Assembly: GCA_964557975.1 (NCBI GenBank) | Contig: CAZLCG010000005.1 | Span: forward strand, 10,787-74,786 | DNA length: 64,000 bases | Origin: Fimenecus sp964557975 | GTDB taxonomy: Bacteria; Bacillota; Clostridia; Oscillospirales; Acutalibacteraceae | Reading direction: 5' to 3' | Part shown: in pieces, positions 49,595-58,238 of the stretch | Position numbering within the stretch: the first letter of the stretch is position 1 | Layout: each line of letters starts with the position of its first letter | The notes under the pieces: generated by a model | Seen by the model: only the letters and a program-made list of their open reading frames with translations | Databases searched by the model: none | Told to the model about the DNA's origin: nothing | Made by a program: the position numbers and the translations under genes

Positions 49595-51337
49595 ATGGAA
49601 AATGTAAATATTAAAATTAACGGCATGCCCTTAAGCGTGCCAAACGGAATTTCAATTCTCGAAGCGGCAAGATACGCAGGTATCGAAATACCGACGCTTT
49701 GTTACCTCAAAGACATCAATGAAATCGGCGCGTGCCGTATCTGCATGGTTGAGGTTGTGGGCGCAAGAAGTCTTGTTTCCGCCTGCGTTTTCCCCGTAAG
49801 CGAGGGAATGGAAATTTACACCAACACCGAAAAGGTTCGCCATTCGCGTAAAACTACGCTTGAGCTTATCCTTTCAACCCACTCAAAGAACTGTCTTTCC
49901 TGCGTTCGCAGCGGAACGTGCGAGTTGCAGCAGCTTTGTAAGGAATTCGGCGTTGACGATCCCGATTGCTTCAAGGGAGAAAATATTCATTACGAGTTCG
50001 ACGATTCTGCCGCTCATATGATAAGAGATAACAATAAATGTATCCTCTGCCGCCGCTGTGTTGCCGCATGCAACGCGCAGGGCATAGGCGTTATCGGCGC
50101 TAACGCGAGAGGCTTTGATACTCATATCAGCTCGGCGTTTGACAAGGATCTTGCGGAGGTTTCCTGTATCTCCTGCGGTCAGTGTATTGTTAACTGCCCG
50201 ACAGGCGCTATTGTTGAAAAGGATGACACGGATAAGGTGCTTGAAGCAATTAACGATCCCGATAAGTTTGTTATCGTTAATACCGCGCCGTCTATTCGCG
50301 CAACGCTCGGCGAGGCGTTCGGTATGCACATCGGCACAAATGTTGAGGGCAAGATGGTTGCGGCTCTTCGCAGACTCGGATTTGATAAGGTATTTGATAC
50401 CGACTTTGCGGCTGACCTTACAATTATGGAGGAGGCAAACGAGCTTGTCCAAAGAGTTAAGAACGGCGGCGTCCTTCCGATGATTACCTCCTGCTCGCCC
50501 GGCTGGATTAAATACTGCGAGCATTATTATCCCGAGCTTATTCCGCATCTTTCAACCTGCAAGTCGCCTCAACAGATGTTCGGCGCGACAATGAAAACAT
50601 ACTATGCTCAGAAGCTCGGTATGGATCCTGCCGATATGGTTGTTGTCGGCGTTATGCCCTGCACCGCTAAGAAGTTTGAAACAAAGAGACCTAATGAGGC
50701 GGCTTCGGGCTATCCCGATATTGACATCGCAATCACGACGCGCGAGCTTGCAAGAATGATCGAGAACGCGGGTATCTACTTCAAACATCTTCCCGATGAA
50801 GAATTTGATTCCCCATTCGGCGAGTCAACGGGAGCGGCTACAATCTTCGGCGCAACGGGCGGCGTTATGGAGGCTGCTTTGCGTACTGCCGTTAAGGCGA
50901 TTACGGGCGAGGAAGCTCCGTCACCCGATTTCACCGAGGTAAGAGGTATGAAGGATATTAAAGAGGCTTCATACAATGTAGGCGGCTTGGAAATTAAGGT
51001 TGCGGTTGCAAGCGGAACTAAAAACGCGCAGTATCTTATGGATAAGATTAAGGACGGCACTGCCGACTACACCTTTATTGAGATTATGGGATGCCCCGGC
51101 GGCTGTATCAACGGCGGCGGTCAGCCTATCCAGCATGCGGTGGTAAGAAACTTCGTTGACCTGAAGGCAAGAAGAGCCGAGGCTCTTTACGCGTCCGACA
51201 GAAATAATGAAAAGAGACGCTCGCACGAAAATTCGGCGATTAAAGAGCTTTACGATTCGTACCTCGGCGAACCCGGAAGCCATAAGGCTCATGAAATTCT
51301 CCATACATCTTATGTTCCGAGAAAGAAATACAACTAA
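49595..51337 (+). CDS. hydA: [FeFe] hydrogenase catalytic subunit
   Basis: A 580-residue catalytic subunit reducing protons to H2 with electrons from NADH and reduced ferredoxin. N-terminal [2Fe-2S] domain (CYLKDINEIGACRICMVEV), His-Cys4 4Fe-4S region (HSKNCLSCVRSGTCELQ), two [4Fe-4S] clusters (CILCRRCVAAC, CISCGQCIVNCP), then H-cluster motifs L1 TSCSPGW (about 298), L2 MPCTAKKFE (about 354) and L3 MGCPGGCINGGGQP (about 498), all intact, followed by the small-subunit-like C-terminus. ATG at 49595 after AAGGAG. Maturases HydEFG are not in the window. Confidence 0.97.
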   Translation: MENVNIKINGMPLSVPNGISILEAARYAGIEIPTLCYLKDINEIGACRICMVEVVGARSLVSACVFPVSEGMEIYTNTEKVRHSRKTTLELILSTHSKNCLSCVRSGTCELQQLCKEFGVDDPDCFKGENIHYEFDDSAAHMIRDNNKCILCRRCVAACNAQGIGVIGANARGFDTHISSAFDKDLAEVSCISCGQCIVNCPTGAIVEKDDTDKVLEAINDPDKFVIVNTAPSIRATLGEAFGMHIGTNVEGKMVAALRRLGFDKVFDTDFAADLTIMEEANELVQRVKNGGVLPMITSCSPGWIKYCEHYYPELIPHLSTCKSPQQMFGATMKTYYAQKLGMDPADMVVVGVMPCTAKKFETKRPNEAASGYPDIDIAITTRELARMIENAGIYFKHLPDEEFDSPFGESTGAATIFGATGGVMEAALRTAVKAITGEEAPSPDFTEVRGMKDIKEASYNVGGLEIKVAVASGTKNAQYLMDKIKDGTADYTFIEIMGCPGGCINGGGQPIQHAVVRNFVDLKARRAEALYASDRNNEKRRSHENSAIKELYDSYLGEPGSHKAHEILHTSYVPRKKYN

Positions 51338-51360
51338 GCTTTATTTCCCGTAAAATTAAG

Positions 51361-51398
51361 AGCTTATCCCGTTTTGGGATAAGCTCAGATTTTTTTTG
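51361..51398 (+). terminator. Terminator of the hydrogenase operon
   Basis: AGCTTATCCC (51361-51370) pairs perfectly with GGGATAAGCT (51376-51385), with TTTTTTTT from 51390. Confidence 0.9.
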
Positions 51399-51425
51399 CG
51401 TCTTTTCTTCGCGGACGGCGACGTA

Positions 51426-51677
51426 TCAAAAATCGTCCTTTTTCAACCCTGCAAAGAAATCATCATAGGAACATTTGTATATTTCCATAAGCGCGGAAAT
51501 AACACCCTTTTTTATATTCAGCTCGCCGTTTTCATATTTGGCATAGGTCGTTCTGCCTATGTCACAGCCTTTGAGCTGAAGCTCGGCGCACAGCTTTTCC
51601 TGCGACAAGCCCGCCTTAACCCTGAGCTTACGCAGATTTGCACCCATATTTGAATCGCCTTTGATTTTCTGTTCCAT
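51426..51677 (-). CDS. Small XRE-family regulator
   Basis: An 83-residue Cro/CI-type HTH protein: NLRKLRVKAGLSQEKLCAEL, then RTTYAKYENGELNIKKGVIS and LMEIYKCSYDDFFAGL. It lacks a ligand domain. GAGGTG is upstream of the ATG. It sits between the convergent hydrogenase terminator and the divergent heat-shock promoter, so it is monocistronic. No toxin partner is adjacent. Confidence 0.87.
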   Translation of the reverse strand: MEQKIKGDSNMGANLRKLRVKAGLSQEKLCAELQLKGCDIGRTTYAKYENGELNIKKGVISALMEIYKCSYDDFFAGLKKDDF

Positions 51678-51813
51678 AGTCTCACCTCACAGACAGCTTG
51701 GATTGATATTCATCATATCTGTATTTTACACCTTTTTACACTATAACAAAAGCCCGATTTCGGCAAAAACAAGAAAACTTTTTCTAATTAACAAAATATT
51801 TACAAATATTTTG

Positions 51814-51842
51814 TTGACAAAATCGAATGATAAAGGTAATAT
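51814..51842 (+). promoter_or_regulatory. Sigma-A promoter of the heat-shock operon
   Basis: TTGACA (51814-51819), 17-base spacer, TAATAT (51837-51842), immediately upstream of the CIRCE operator. Confidence 0.82.
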
Positions 51843-51854
51843 TATTATTGTAGG

Positions 51855-51881
51855 TTAGCACTCTAACTATAAGAGTGCTAA
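51855..51881 (+). promoter_or_regulatory. CIRCE operator (HrcA binding site)
   Basis: TTAGCACTC (51855-51863), nine-base spacer, GAGTGCTAA (51873-51881): an exact match to the CIRCE consensus. It lies in the transcribed leader just after the promoter, the usual arrangement for HrcA repression. Confidence 0.97.
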
Positions 51882-51912
51882 CAGGTGCTAAGACGATATG
51901 GGCGGTGATGAA

Positions 51913-52950
51913 ATGGAAATGACCGAAAGAAAAGAAAAAATACTTGCGGCAATAGTTGAAAAGTATATTCAGACAGGCGAACCCGTCGGCTCAAAATCCC
52001 TTGTCGATTCGCTCGGCGTTTCGGTTTCATCCGCTACAATCCGCAACGAGATGGCGGATCTGATCGAAATGGGCTATCTCGAGCAGCCGCATACCTCGGC
52101 AGGCAGAATACCGTCGGGCAAAGGCTACAGGTATTATGTCGAGCATCTTATGACGAGCTACGATATGCCCGCAAATGAAAAAAATCTTATAAATTCAAAG
52201 CTGCGTGACGCGGCGGGAGAGCCGCACAGCGTGCTTGAAAAGGCAGGCAGTATTTTGGCGGAACTTACCAACTGCGCCGCCGTTTCCACAACGCCTACCG
52301 ATGAGGAAGCTGTTGTAAAGCGCATTGAATTGGTCCCGATAGGCACACGCACCGCAATGGCGGTCATGCTGACCTCCTCGGGAATACTCAAAACCAAGGT
52401 TTGCAGAACCGACAGCGAAATAACGCTTGATATTGCCGAAAATTTTTACAATATAGTTAAGCGGAATTTTTTGGGAAAGCCCGCTTCGGGTATCACGATA
52501 GCAAGAATCCAAACCCTTGCGCTTTCCCTCGGCGAAAAGGCGCTTACAATGACGCCGCTGCTCGTCGCAATAGCGGATTTGGCGGCTATGACCGAGCGCA
52601 CGGAGCTTCTGCTTGAAGGTCAGTCAAACCTTTTAAGCCATAAGGAATTTGAATCAAACGCCTTTGAGCTTATGGAGTTTTTAAGGAGATCGGAACCGCT
52701 TAACAGTATTTTTTCAGCCCACAGTGAAAAAAAGGACGGTAAGCCGAATATACTTATAGGCAAAGAAAACCTATTCAGAGAATTGCAAAATTCCACGGTC
52801 ATTTTTTCAAAATACTCGATCGGAGGTCACGAGAGCGGTACGCTCGGAATTATCGGACCGACAAGGGTTGATTATGCGAGGCTTATCCCCGGTCTTAAAT
52901 ATCTGACAGACGTTGTCGGAATAATTCTTTCGGATAATATGGAGGATTAA
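51913..52950 (+). CDS. hrcA: Heat-inducible transcription repressor HrcA
   Basis: A 345-residue HrcA. N-terminal winged helix: TERKEKILAAIVEKYIQTGE, PVGSKSLVDSLGVSVSSATI and the LEQPHTSAGRIPSGKGYRYY motif. C-terminal GAF-like and dimerisation region with FSKYSIGGHESGTLGIIGPT near the end. It represses the hrcA and groE operons via CIRCE and is itself kept active by GroEL (known for the family). Start taken at ATG 51913 (MEMTERKEKIL), with GGTGAT upstream. ATG 51898 is also open. Confidence 0.96.
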   Translation: MEMTERKEKILAAIVEKYIQTGEPVGSKSLVDSLGVSVSSATIRNEMADLIEMGYLEQPHTSAGRIPSGKGYRYYVEHLMTSYDMPANEKNLINSKLRDAAGEPHSVLEKAGSILAELTNCAAVSTTPTDEEAVVKRIELVPIGTRTAMAVMLTSSGILKTKVCRTDSEITLDIAENFYNIVKRNFLGKPASGITIARIQTLALSLGEKALTMTPLLVAIADLAAMTERTELLLEGQSNLLSHKEFESNAFELMEFLRRSEPLNSIFSAHSEKKDGKPNILIGKENLFRELQNSTVIFSKYSIGGHESGTLGIIGPTRVDYARLIPGLKYLTDVVGIILSDNMED

Positions 52951-52951
52951 A

Positions 52952-53506
52952 ATGGCAAAGAAGGACACCAAAAAACAAGCGCCAGAACAAGCGCCAGAAG
53001 AAGAAAAAGAAACGGCAAAAGCCGAAGCCGAAGCAAATGACGCTAAGCCCGAAAATGAAGAACCCTCGGAGCTTGAAAAGCTGCGGGAACAGTTAAGTCA
53101 GACAAACGAAAGGCTTTTGAGAACCCTTGCCGAGTATGACAATTACCGCAAACGCTCACAAAAGGAGAAAGAGCAGGCGTATAACGATTCAAAGGCTTCC
53201 GCGCTGGCAGAGCTTCTCCCTGTCTTGGACAACTTCGACAGAGCCGCAGGCAACAAAGACGCTTCGTTTGAGGATTACAAAAAGGGAATTGATATGATTT
53301 TTAATCAGTTTAACGAAATAATTAAAAAGCTGGGCGTCGAGACTTTCGGCGAAAAAGGCGAAGCCTTTGACCCGAACATTCACAACGCGGTAATGCACAT
53401 TGACGACGAAAACGAGGAAGAAAGCGTTATTACGGACGTGTTCTCAAAGGGCTATAAGCTCGGCGACAGAATCCTTCGTCCTGCGGCGGTAAAGGTAGCG
53501 AATTAA
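52952..53506 (+). CDS. grpE: Nucleotide exchange factor GrpE
   Basis: A 184-residue GrpE: acidic, charged N-terminal coiled coil (ELEKLREQLSQTNERLLRTL, AEYDNYRKRSQKEKEQAYN), LLPVLDNFDRA, and the C-terminal beta domain with GVETFGEKGEAFDPNIHNAV and GYKLGDRILRPAAVKV. It releases ADP from DnaK. The start is one base after the hrcA stop, using GGAGG at the end of hrcA. Confidence 0.96.
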   Translation: MAKKDTKKQAPEQAPEEEKETAKAEAEANDAKPENEEPSELEKLREQLSQTNERLLRTLAEYDNYRKRSQKEKEQAYNDSKASALAELLPVLDNFDRAAGNKDASFEDYKKGIDMIFNQFNEIIKKLGVETFGEKGEAFDPNIHNAVMHIDDENEEESVITDVFSKGYKLGDRILRPAAVKVAN

Positions 53507-53576
53507 CCTGCATTTAAGCCCTACGGGGTTTAAAAATAAAACAAATTTCAAAATTCAAAACTTGGAGGAATATATT

Positions 53577-55418
53577 ATGGGAAAAGTTATCGGTATTGAC
53601 TTAGGTACGACAAACTCATGCGTAGCGGTTATCGAGGGCGGCGAGCCCGTTGTTATCGCAAACGCCGAGGGCGCAAGAACGACCCCGTCGGTCGTTGCGT
53701 TCTCAAAAACGGGTGAAAGGATGGTAGGTCAGGTCGCGAAGCGTCAGGCCATCACCAATCCTGAAAGAACCGTGTCTTCAATAAAAAGGCATATGGGCTC
53801 TGACTATAAGGTAACGATTGACGGCAAAAATTACACTCCGCAGGAAATTTCCGCAATGATTCTCGCGAAGCTTAAACAAGACGCGGAAAGCTATATGGGC
53901 GGCAAGGTAACGGAGGCTGTTATCACCGTTCCTGCGTATTTCACCGATTCACAGCGTCAGGCAACCAAGGACGCGGGCAAAATAGCGGGTCTTGACGTTA
54001 AAAGAATTATCAACGAGCCGACAGCGGCGGCGCTTGCTTACGGCATCGACAAAGAGGATGACCAAAAGGTTATGGTTTACGACCTCGGCGGCGGTACGTT
54101 CGACGTTTCAATTATTGAAATGGGCGACGGCGTTCAGGAGGTTCTTGCAACCGCTGGCAACAACCACTTGGGCGGCGATGATTTCGACCAGAGAATTATC
54201 GATTGGCTTGCTGATGAGTTTAAGAAAGAACAGGGCATTGATTTGAGAAACGACAAGATGGCTATGCAGAGGCTCAAGGAGGCGGCTGAAAAGGCTAAGA
54301 TTGAGCTTTCGGGCGTAACATCCTCAAATATCTCGCTCCCGTTTATTACTGCGGACGCGGCAGGCCCCAAGCACCTTGAAACAACCCTGACAAGAGCAAA
54401 ATTCAATGAAATGACCGCAGACCTTGTTGAGGCAACCATGGGTCCCGTGCGTCAGGCTCTTTCGGACTCGGGGCTTAAAGCCTCGGAGCTTAACAAAATC
54501 CTTATGGTCGGCGGTTCTTCAAGAATCCCCGCCGTTCAGGACGCTATTAAATCGTTCACAGGCAAAGAGCCGTTTAAGGGCATTAACCCCGACGAATGCG
54601 TTGCGGTAGGCGCGGCAATTCAGGGCGGCGTCCTCGGCGGCGACGTTGAAGGCATTTTGCTTCTTGATGTTACTCCTCTTTCGCTCGGTATTGAAACCAT
54701 GGGCGGAGTAAACACCAAAATTATTGAGAGAAACACAACTATTCCGACTAAAAAGAGTCAGATATTCTCGACCGCCGCTGACAATCAGACCTCTGTTGAG
54801 GTTCACGTTCTTCAGGGCGAAAGAGAGTTCGCAAAGGATAACAAAACTCTCGGCGTGTTCCATCTTGACGGCATTATGCCCGCTCCCAGAGGCGTACCTC
54901 AAATCGAAGTTACGTTCGATATTGACGCAAACGGCATCGTTCACGTTTCGGCAAAGGATTTAGGCACGCAGAAGGAGCAGTCGATTTCAATTACATCCTC
55001 CACAAATATGTCAAAAGAGGATATTGATAAGGCTGTTAAAGAAGCCGAGCAGTTTGCCGAACAGGATAAGAAGCAGAAGGAAGCCGTTGACGCGCGTAAT
55101 GAGGCTGAACAGATGGTTTATCAGAGCGAAAAGATCTTGACCGATAACGCCGACAAGATTTCCGAAAGCGACAAATCGGCAATCCAACCCAAAATTGACG
55201 CTCTTAAAGAAGCTCTCAAGGGCGATAATGCCGATGATATTAAGGCGAAGAAAGACGAGCTTACACAGGCTTTCTACAAGATATCGGAGGAAATCTATAA
55301 GCAGGCGGCAGCCGCAAATCAGGCTCAGGGCGGCGACCCGAATCAGGGAACAGGCGGTAAGGGCGACGACGGCTACTACGAGGCCGATTATACCGATGTT
55401 GAAGACGGCAACAAATAA
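53577..55418 (+). CDS. dnaK: Chaperone protein DnaK (Hsp70)
   Basis: A 613-residue Hsp70. ATPase domain: VIGIDLGTTNSCVAVIEGGE, TVPAYFTDSQRQATKDAG, MVYDLGGGTFDVSIIE and VGGSSRIPAVQ. Linker and substrate domain: LLDVTPLSLGIETMGG. Lid and Gly-rich tail ending YYEADYTDVEDGNK. ATG at 53577 has GGAGG upstream. The TTG at 53562 overlaps it. Third gene of the CIRCE operon, after a 70-base gap from grpE. Confidence 0.98.
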   Translation: MGKVIGIDLGTTNSCVAVIEGGEPVVIANAEGARTTPSVVAFSKTGERMVGQVAKRQAITNPERTVSSIKRHMGSDYKVTIDGKNYTPQEISAMILAKLKQDAESYMGGKVTEAVITVPAYFTDSQRQATKDAGKIAGLDVKRIINEPTAAALAYGIDKEDDQKVMVYDLGGGTFDVSIIEMGDGVQEVLATAGNNHLGGDDFDQRIIDWLADEFKKEQGIDLRNDKMAMQRLKEAAEKAKIELSGVTSSNISLPFITADAAGPKHLETTLTRAKFNEMTADLVEATMGPVRQALSDSGLKASELNKILMVGGSSRIPAVQDAIKSFTGKEPFKGINPDECVAVGAAIQGGVLGGDVEGILLLDVTPLSLGIETMGGVNTKIIERNTTIPTKKSQIFSTAADNQTSVEVHVLQGEREFAKDNKTLGVFHLDGIMPAPRGVPQIEVTFDIDANGIVHVSAKDLGTQKEQSISITSSTNMSKEDIDKAVKEAEQFAEQDKKQKEAVDARNEAEQMVYQSEKILTDNADKISESDKSAIQPKIDALKEALKGDNADDIKAKKDELTQAFYKISEEIYKQAAAANQAQGGDPNQGTGGKGDDGYYEADYTDVEDGNK

Positions 55419-55432
55419 TTATTTAATATCGC

Positions 55433-55456
55433 AGGCGGGAGAATACCCTCCCGCCT
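55433..55456 (+). other. Hairpin between dnaK and dnaJ
   Basis: AGGCGGGAG (55433-55441) pairs perfectly with CTCCCGCCT (55448-55456) around AATACC. No T-tract follows, so rather than a terminator it probably stabilises the dnaK message or sets the dnaK:dnaJ ratio by processing. Confidence 0.55.
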
Positions 55457-55486
55457 TAACTCAAATACCTTATAAGGGGTACTTAA

Positions 55487-56647
55487 ATGGCAGAAAAACG
55501 AGATTATTACGAGGTTCTCGGCGTTGACAGAAACGCCACCGAGGACGAGATAAAAAAAGCGTACCGACAGACCGCAAAAAAATACCATCCCGATTTACAT
55601 CCGGGCGACAAGGAAGCCGAGGAAAAATTCAAGGAGGCTAACGAGGCGTATGAGGTCCTGTCAGACGCGGATAAAAAAGCAAAATACGACCGTTTCGGTC
55701 ATGCGGGCGTTGACCCGACGTACGGCGCGGGTCAGGGCGGTTACGGAGGCTTTAACGGTCAGGGCTTTGATTTTGATCTCGGCGATATATTGGGCAGTAT
55801 GTTCGGCGGAGGCTTCGGGGGCTTCGGAGGCGGTCAAAATCCGAATGCGCCGCAAAGAGGCAGTGACACTCAGGCGAGTGTTACAATCTCGTTTGAAGAA
55901 GCGGCAAAGGGCTGTAAACGCACCGTTGAAACAACAAAAATCGATGTCTGCGATGAATGTCACGGCAGCGGCGCCGCACCGGGAACAAGCGCAAAAACCT
56001 GTCCCGAATGTAACGGCAAGGGCAAGGTAACCGCTCAGCAGAGGACGCCGTTCGGCGTCATTCAAACGCAGAAAACCTGCTCGCGCTGCAACGGCAGAGG
56101 AACGGTAATCGACAATCCGTGTAAAAAATGCCGAGGCGTCGGCAGAATAAGAAAGCCGTCAACCATTGAAATCAGTATTCCCGCAGGTATTGACGACCGT
56201 CAGGTAATAAACGCGCGAGGGCAGGGTAACAAGGGCGTTAACGGCGGCCCCGCGGGCGATTTGCGCGTTGTGGTCAACGTAAGACCCCACCCGTTCTTTG
56301 AACGCGACGGCTATAATGTATGGGTTGAGATGCACATAACATATCCTGAGGCTGTGCTCGGCTGTGAGCTTCAGGTGCCTACGCTTGAGGGCAAGGTTAA
56401 ATATAACGTTCCCGCCGGCACGCAGTCGGGCGATGTTTTCAAGCTTCGCGGCAAGGGTATTCAAACGCTCAATAACCGAGGAAAGGGCGACGAGCTTGTA
56501 AGAGTAATCGTCGACGTGCCCAAAAACCTTAACGAAAAGCAGAAGGAGCTTGTCCGTCAGCTTCAAAACGAGCTTGGCGGAAGCGGCGACCACTTAGGTA
56601 ACGGAGAAGAAGAAAAACATTCCTTCTTCGGCAAAAAGAAAAAATAA
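55487..56647 (+). CDS. dnaJ: Chaperone protein DnaJ (Hsp40)
   Basis: A 386-residue type I J-protein. J domain (1-70) with YRQTAKKYHPDLHPGDKEAE containing HPD. G/F-rich linker (75-125). Zinc-finger domain with four CxxCxGxG repeats (CDECHGSG, CPECNGKG, CSRCNGRG, CKKCRGVG). C-terminal substrate-binding domains (LRVVVNVRPHPFFERDGYNV, VPAGTQSGDVFKLRGKGI). It stimulates DnaK ATPase. Last gene of the operon. Confidence 0.97.
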   Translation: MAEKRDYYEVLGVDRNATEDEIKKAYRQTAKKYHPDLHPGDKEAEEKFKEANEAYEVLSDADKKAKYDRFGHAGVDPTYGAGQGGYGGFNGQGFDFDLGDILGSMFGGGFGGFGGGQNPNAPQRGSDTQASVTISFEEAAKGCKRTVETTKIDVCDECHGSGAAPGTSAKTCPECNGKGKVTAQQRTPFGVIQTQKTCSRCNGRGTVIDNPCKKCRGVGRIRKPSTIEISIPAGIDDRQVINARGQGNKGVNGGPAGDLRVVVNVRPHPFFERDGYNVWVEMHITYPEAVLGCELQVPTLEGKVKYNVPAGTQSGDVFKLRGKGIQTLNNRGKGDELVRVIVDVPKNLNEKQKELVRQLQNELGGSGDHLGNGEEEKHSFFGKKKK

Positions 56648-56655
56648 GAATCAAC

Positions 56656-56695
56656 AAAAAGATGCTTCGGACTTTCTTGCCCGAAGCATCTTTTT
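56656..56695. terminator. Bidirectional terminator after dnaJ
   Basis: AAAAAGATGCTTCGG (56656-56670) pairs with CCGAAGCATCTTTTT (56681-56695), an uninterrupted long stem with T runs on both strands. It also serves the convergent small membrane protein gene. Confidence 0.92.
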
Positions 56696-56698
56696 GCC

Positions 56699-56881
56699 CT
56701 ATTGTACTGCGTCGGAATACGCCTTTAAAAGCGCCCCTAAGCACACGATTAACCCGACTACGGAAAACAGTAATGCAAGATAATCGTTTTGAAAATTCGC
56801 AAACATAATTCCGAATAACAGCAGAGCTATTCCGAAAAGTGCCAGAACTATTTGTTTAAGTAAAAGTTTAATTCCATCCAT
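56699..56881 (-). CDS. Small two-helix membrane protein
   Basis: A 60-residue hydrophobic protein, MDGIKLLLKQIVLALFGIAL followed by a second helix YLALLFSVVGLIVCLGALL, then a short hydrophilic tail. The family is unknown. Its ATG overlaps the TAA of the secreted-protein gene (TAATG), so the two are translationally coupled and probably function together at the membrane. Confidence 0.65.
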   Translation of the reverse strand: MDGIKLLLKQIVLALFGIALLLFGIMFANFQNDYLALLFSVVGLIVCLGALLKAYSDAVQ

Positions 56882-57660
56882 TATTTCGAGAACCTCACAC
56901 TTGTTGTCGCAGAAGCTTCATCATAAAACGAGCCGCTGACATCAATATTTACCGTACCGTTGAGTACAGAAAAACCGATTGCAGAATTAGTTAATTTTCT
57001 GTTATGGACATAATTAACATTTATGCTTGTTCCGTAATCGTCGCCGGTAACAAGGCTTCCTGTCGGGGTTAGAATCAATAAACAACTACCGCTTACATAA
57101 TTAGCGGAGCCGTTTAAAACGGTATAAAATCCTATTCCCCCTTGACTGCTTGTTGCCGGAGACACATACTCTCTCATTGTCGTCCAGTCATCATCGTCAA
57201 TATCTTTTGCTAAATCTCTTGCATAAAACGAATCTTCGCCACAATAAAATAATGTTTGATCCCAATTTACGGAAATAGAGTCGGTTCTTCTTATATACGG
57301 TCGATTATATGCCCAGTCCCAAGTCAAGGTCACCAAAACGCCGGTTACAATGTTTGTATTTTTTCGGCAAATTGTCCCTGAAAGGGCTTTCAATTGAAGC
57401 GTGCTTGAGGAAATCGATCCCCGAGTTGTAGGCTGCTCGTTAAGATATACGGTTTCAACATCGACAGATTGAAGCGTATATCCCAACAGAACGTTATACA
57501 AATCTGATTTTGCGTCATATGAGAGCGATTGTATATACTCCTCAGGAATACCGATATTTATTAACTCATTGTCAATGTCTCTCAAAGCAAATACATTCAT
57601 ATCAAATGAAGACAACAAAATAATGACAAAAATTAAAACGCAAATTCTTTTTTTACACAA
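56881..57660 (-). CDS. Secreted protein of unknown function, start apparently frameshifted at an A7 tract
   Basis: A 259-residue frame from a TTG at 57660: KKRICVLIFVIILLSSFDM is a clear signal peptide, and the mature part is rich in Ser/Thr/Asn with no repeat or anchor. The only good start is the ATG at 57669-57671, with GGAGGG six bases upstream, but it is in another frame and reaches a stop after 12 codons. Adding one A to the run of seven (57648-57654) fuses MKGYCV to KKRICVLIFVIIL, restoring a perfect signal peptide. It may be a phase-variable gene, one read by slippage, or a sequencing error. Low GC versus neighbours. I recognise no domain. Confidence 0.7.
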   Translation of the reverse strand: MCKKRICVLIFVIILLSSFDMNVFALRDIDNELINIGIPEEYIQSLSYDAKSDLYNVLLGYTLQSVDVETVYLNEQPTTRGSISSSTLQLKALSGTICRKNTNIVTGVLVTLTWDWAYNRPYIRRTDSISVNWDQTLFYCGEDSFYARDLAKDIDDDDWTTMREYVSPATSSQGGIGFYTVLNGSANYVSGSCLLILTPTGSLVTGDDYGTSINVNYVHNRKLTNSAIGFSVLNGTVNIDVSGSFYDEASATTSVRFSK

Positions 57661-57776
57661 TAACCTTTCATAAAATACCCTCCGTTAATGAATAAAAACC
57701 AAGTAGCCCTGTTAAAGCAGATATTTACAGACAATTTATAAAATCATTTTAATCAACCTCCAATTATGTTTGTTAT

Positions 57777-57805
57777 ATTATAACATATGCATAAAAAAAT
57801 AACAA
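57777..57805 (-). promoter_or_regulatory. Promoter of the secreted-protein gene
   Basis: On the minus strand TTGTTA (57800-57805), 17-base spacer, TATAAT (57777-57782). Downstream in the leader is GGAGG followed by a three-codon minicistron (ATG ATT TTA TAA), about 65 bases before the real ribosome site. Confidence 0.65.
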
Positions 57806-58238
57806 CTTATTTTTTATTAATTGTAGAATTATTGCAATACAGATTAGAATTTGGTTGCACTTGTAATTTTACACTGTATCGTTTTTGCATTGGAATCAGT
57901 AATAAGGAGCGTTGCTTCATTATTCAGTGCACCGGCATCAAATTATACCGCTTCTTAAAAGCAATCGGCACCCGTCCCAATAAAACAGAACATTTTCTTT
58001 TAATTAAACTTGCATACAATTTGTTTTTGTCTTTTTTAATTTTTGCTTAACTTTAAGCGCTTCAGGGAGATATAAACCCGAAACTTCTATGTCCATTATA
58101 AAACCGCCGTCAGCGTTAGATAAAATCAAGTCAAAAAAAATTATAAAAGCCTATTCAAAACAGAAATTTTATATTATAATAAAAAACAAGATAAAACTTT
58201 CCTGTCCGTTATTATTCATAAGGGGATGGATTTAAATT
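57806..58238. other. AT-rich intergenic region without a supported gene
   Basis: This 433-bp stretch is strongly AT-rich. An 87-codon plus-strand frame beginning at 57787 has low-complexity sequence and no ribosome site, and overlaps the opposing promoter, so I do not call it. Near the right end an AT-rich segment (TATTATAATAAAA around 58170) may carry the promoter of the symporter gene, which has AAGGGG before its ATG. Confidence 0.5.

Noticed and set aside
57787..58050. 87-codon plus-strand ORF in the AT-rich gap
   Set aside because: No ribosome site, overlaps an opposing promoter, and the composition is that of random AT-rich DNA. Not called.
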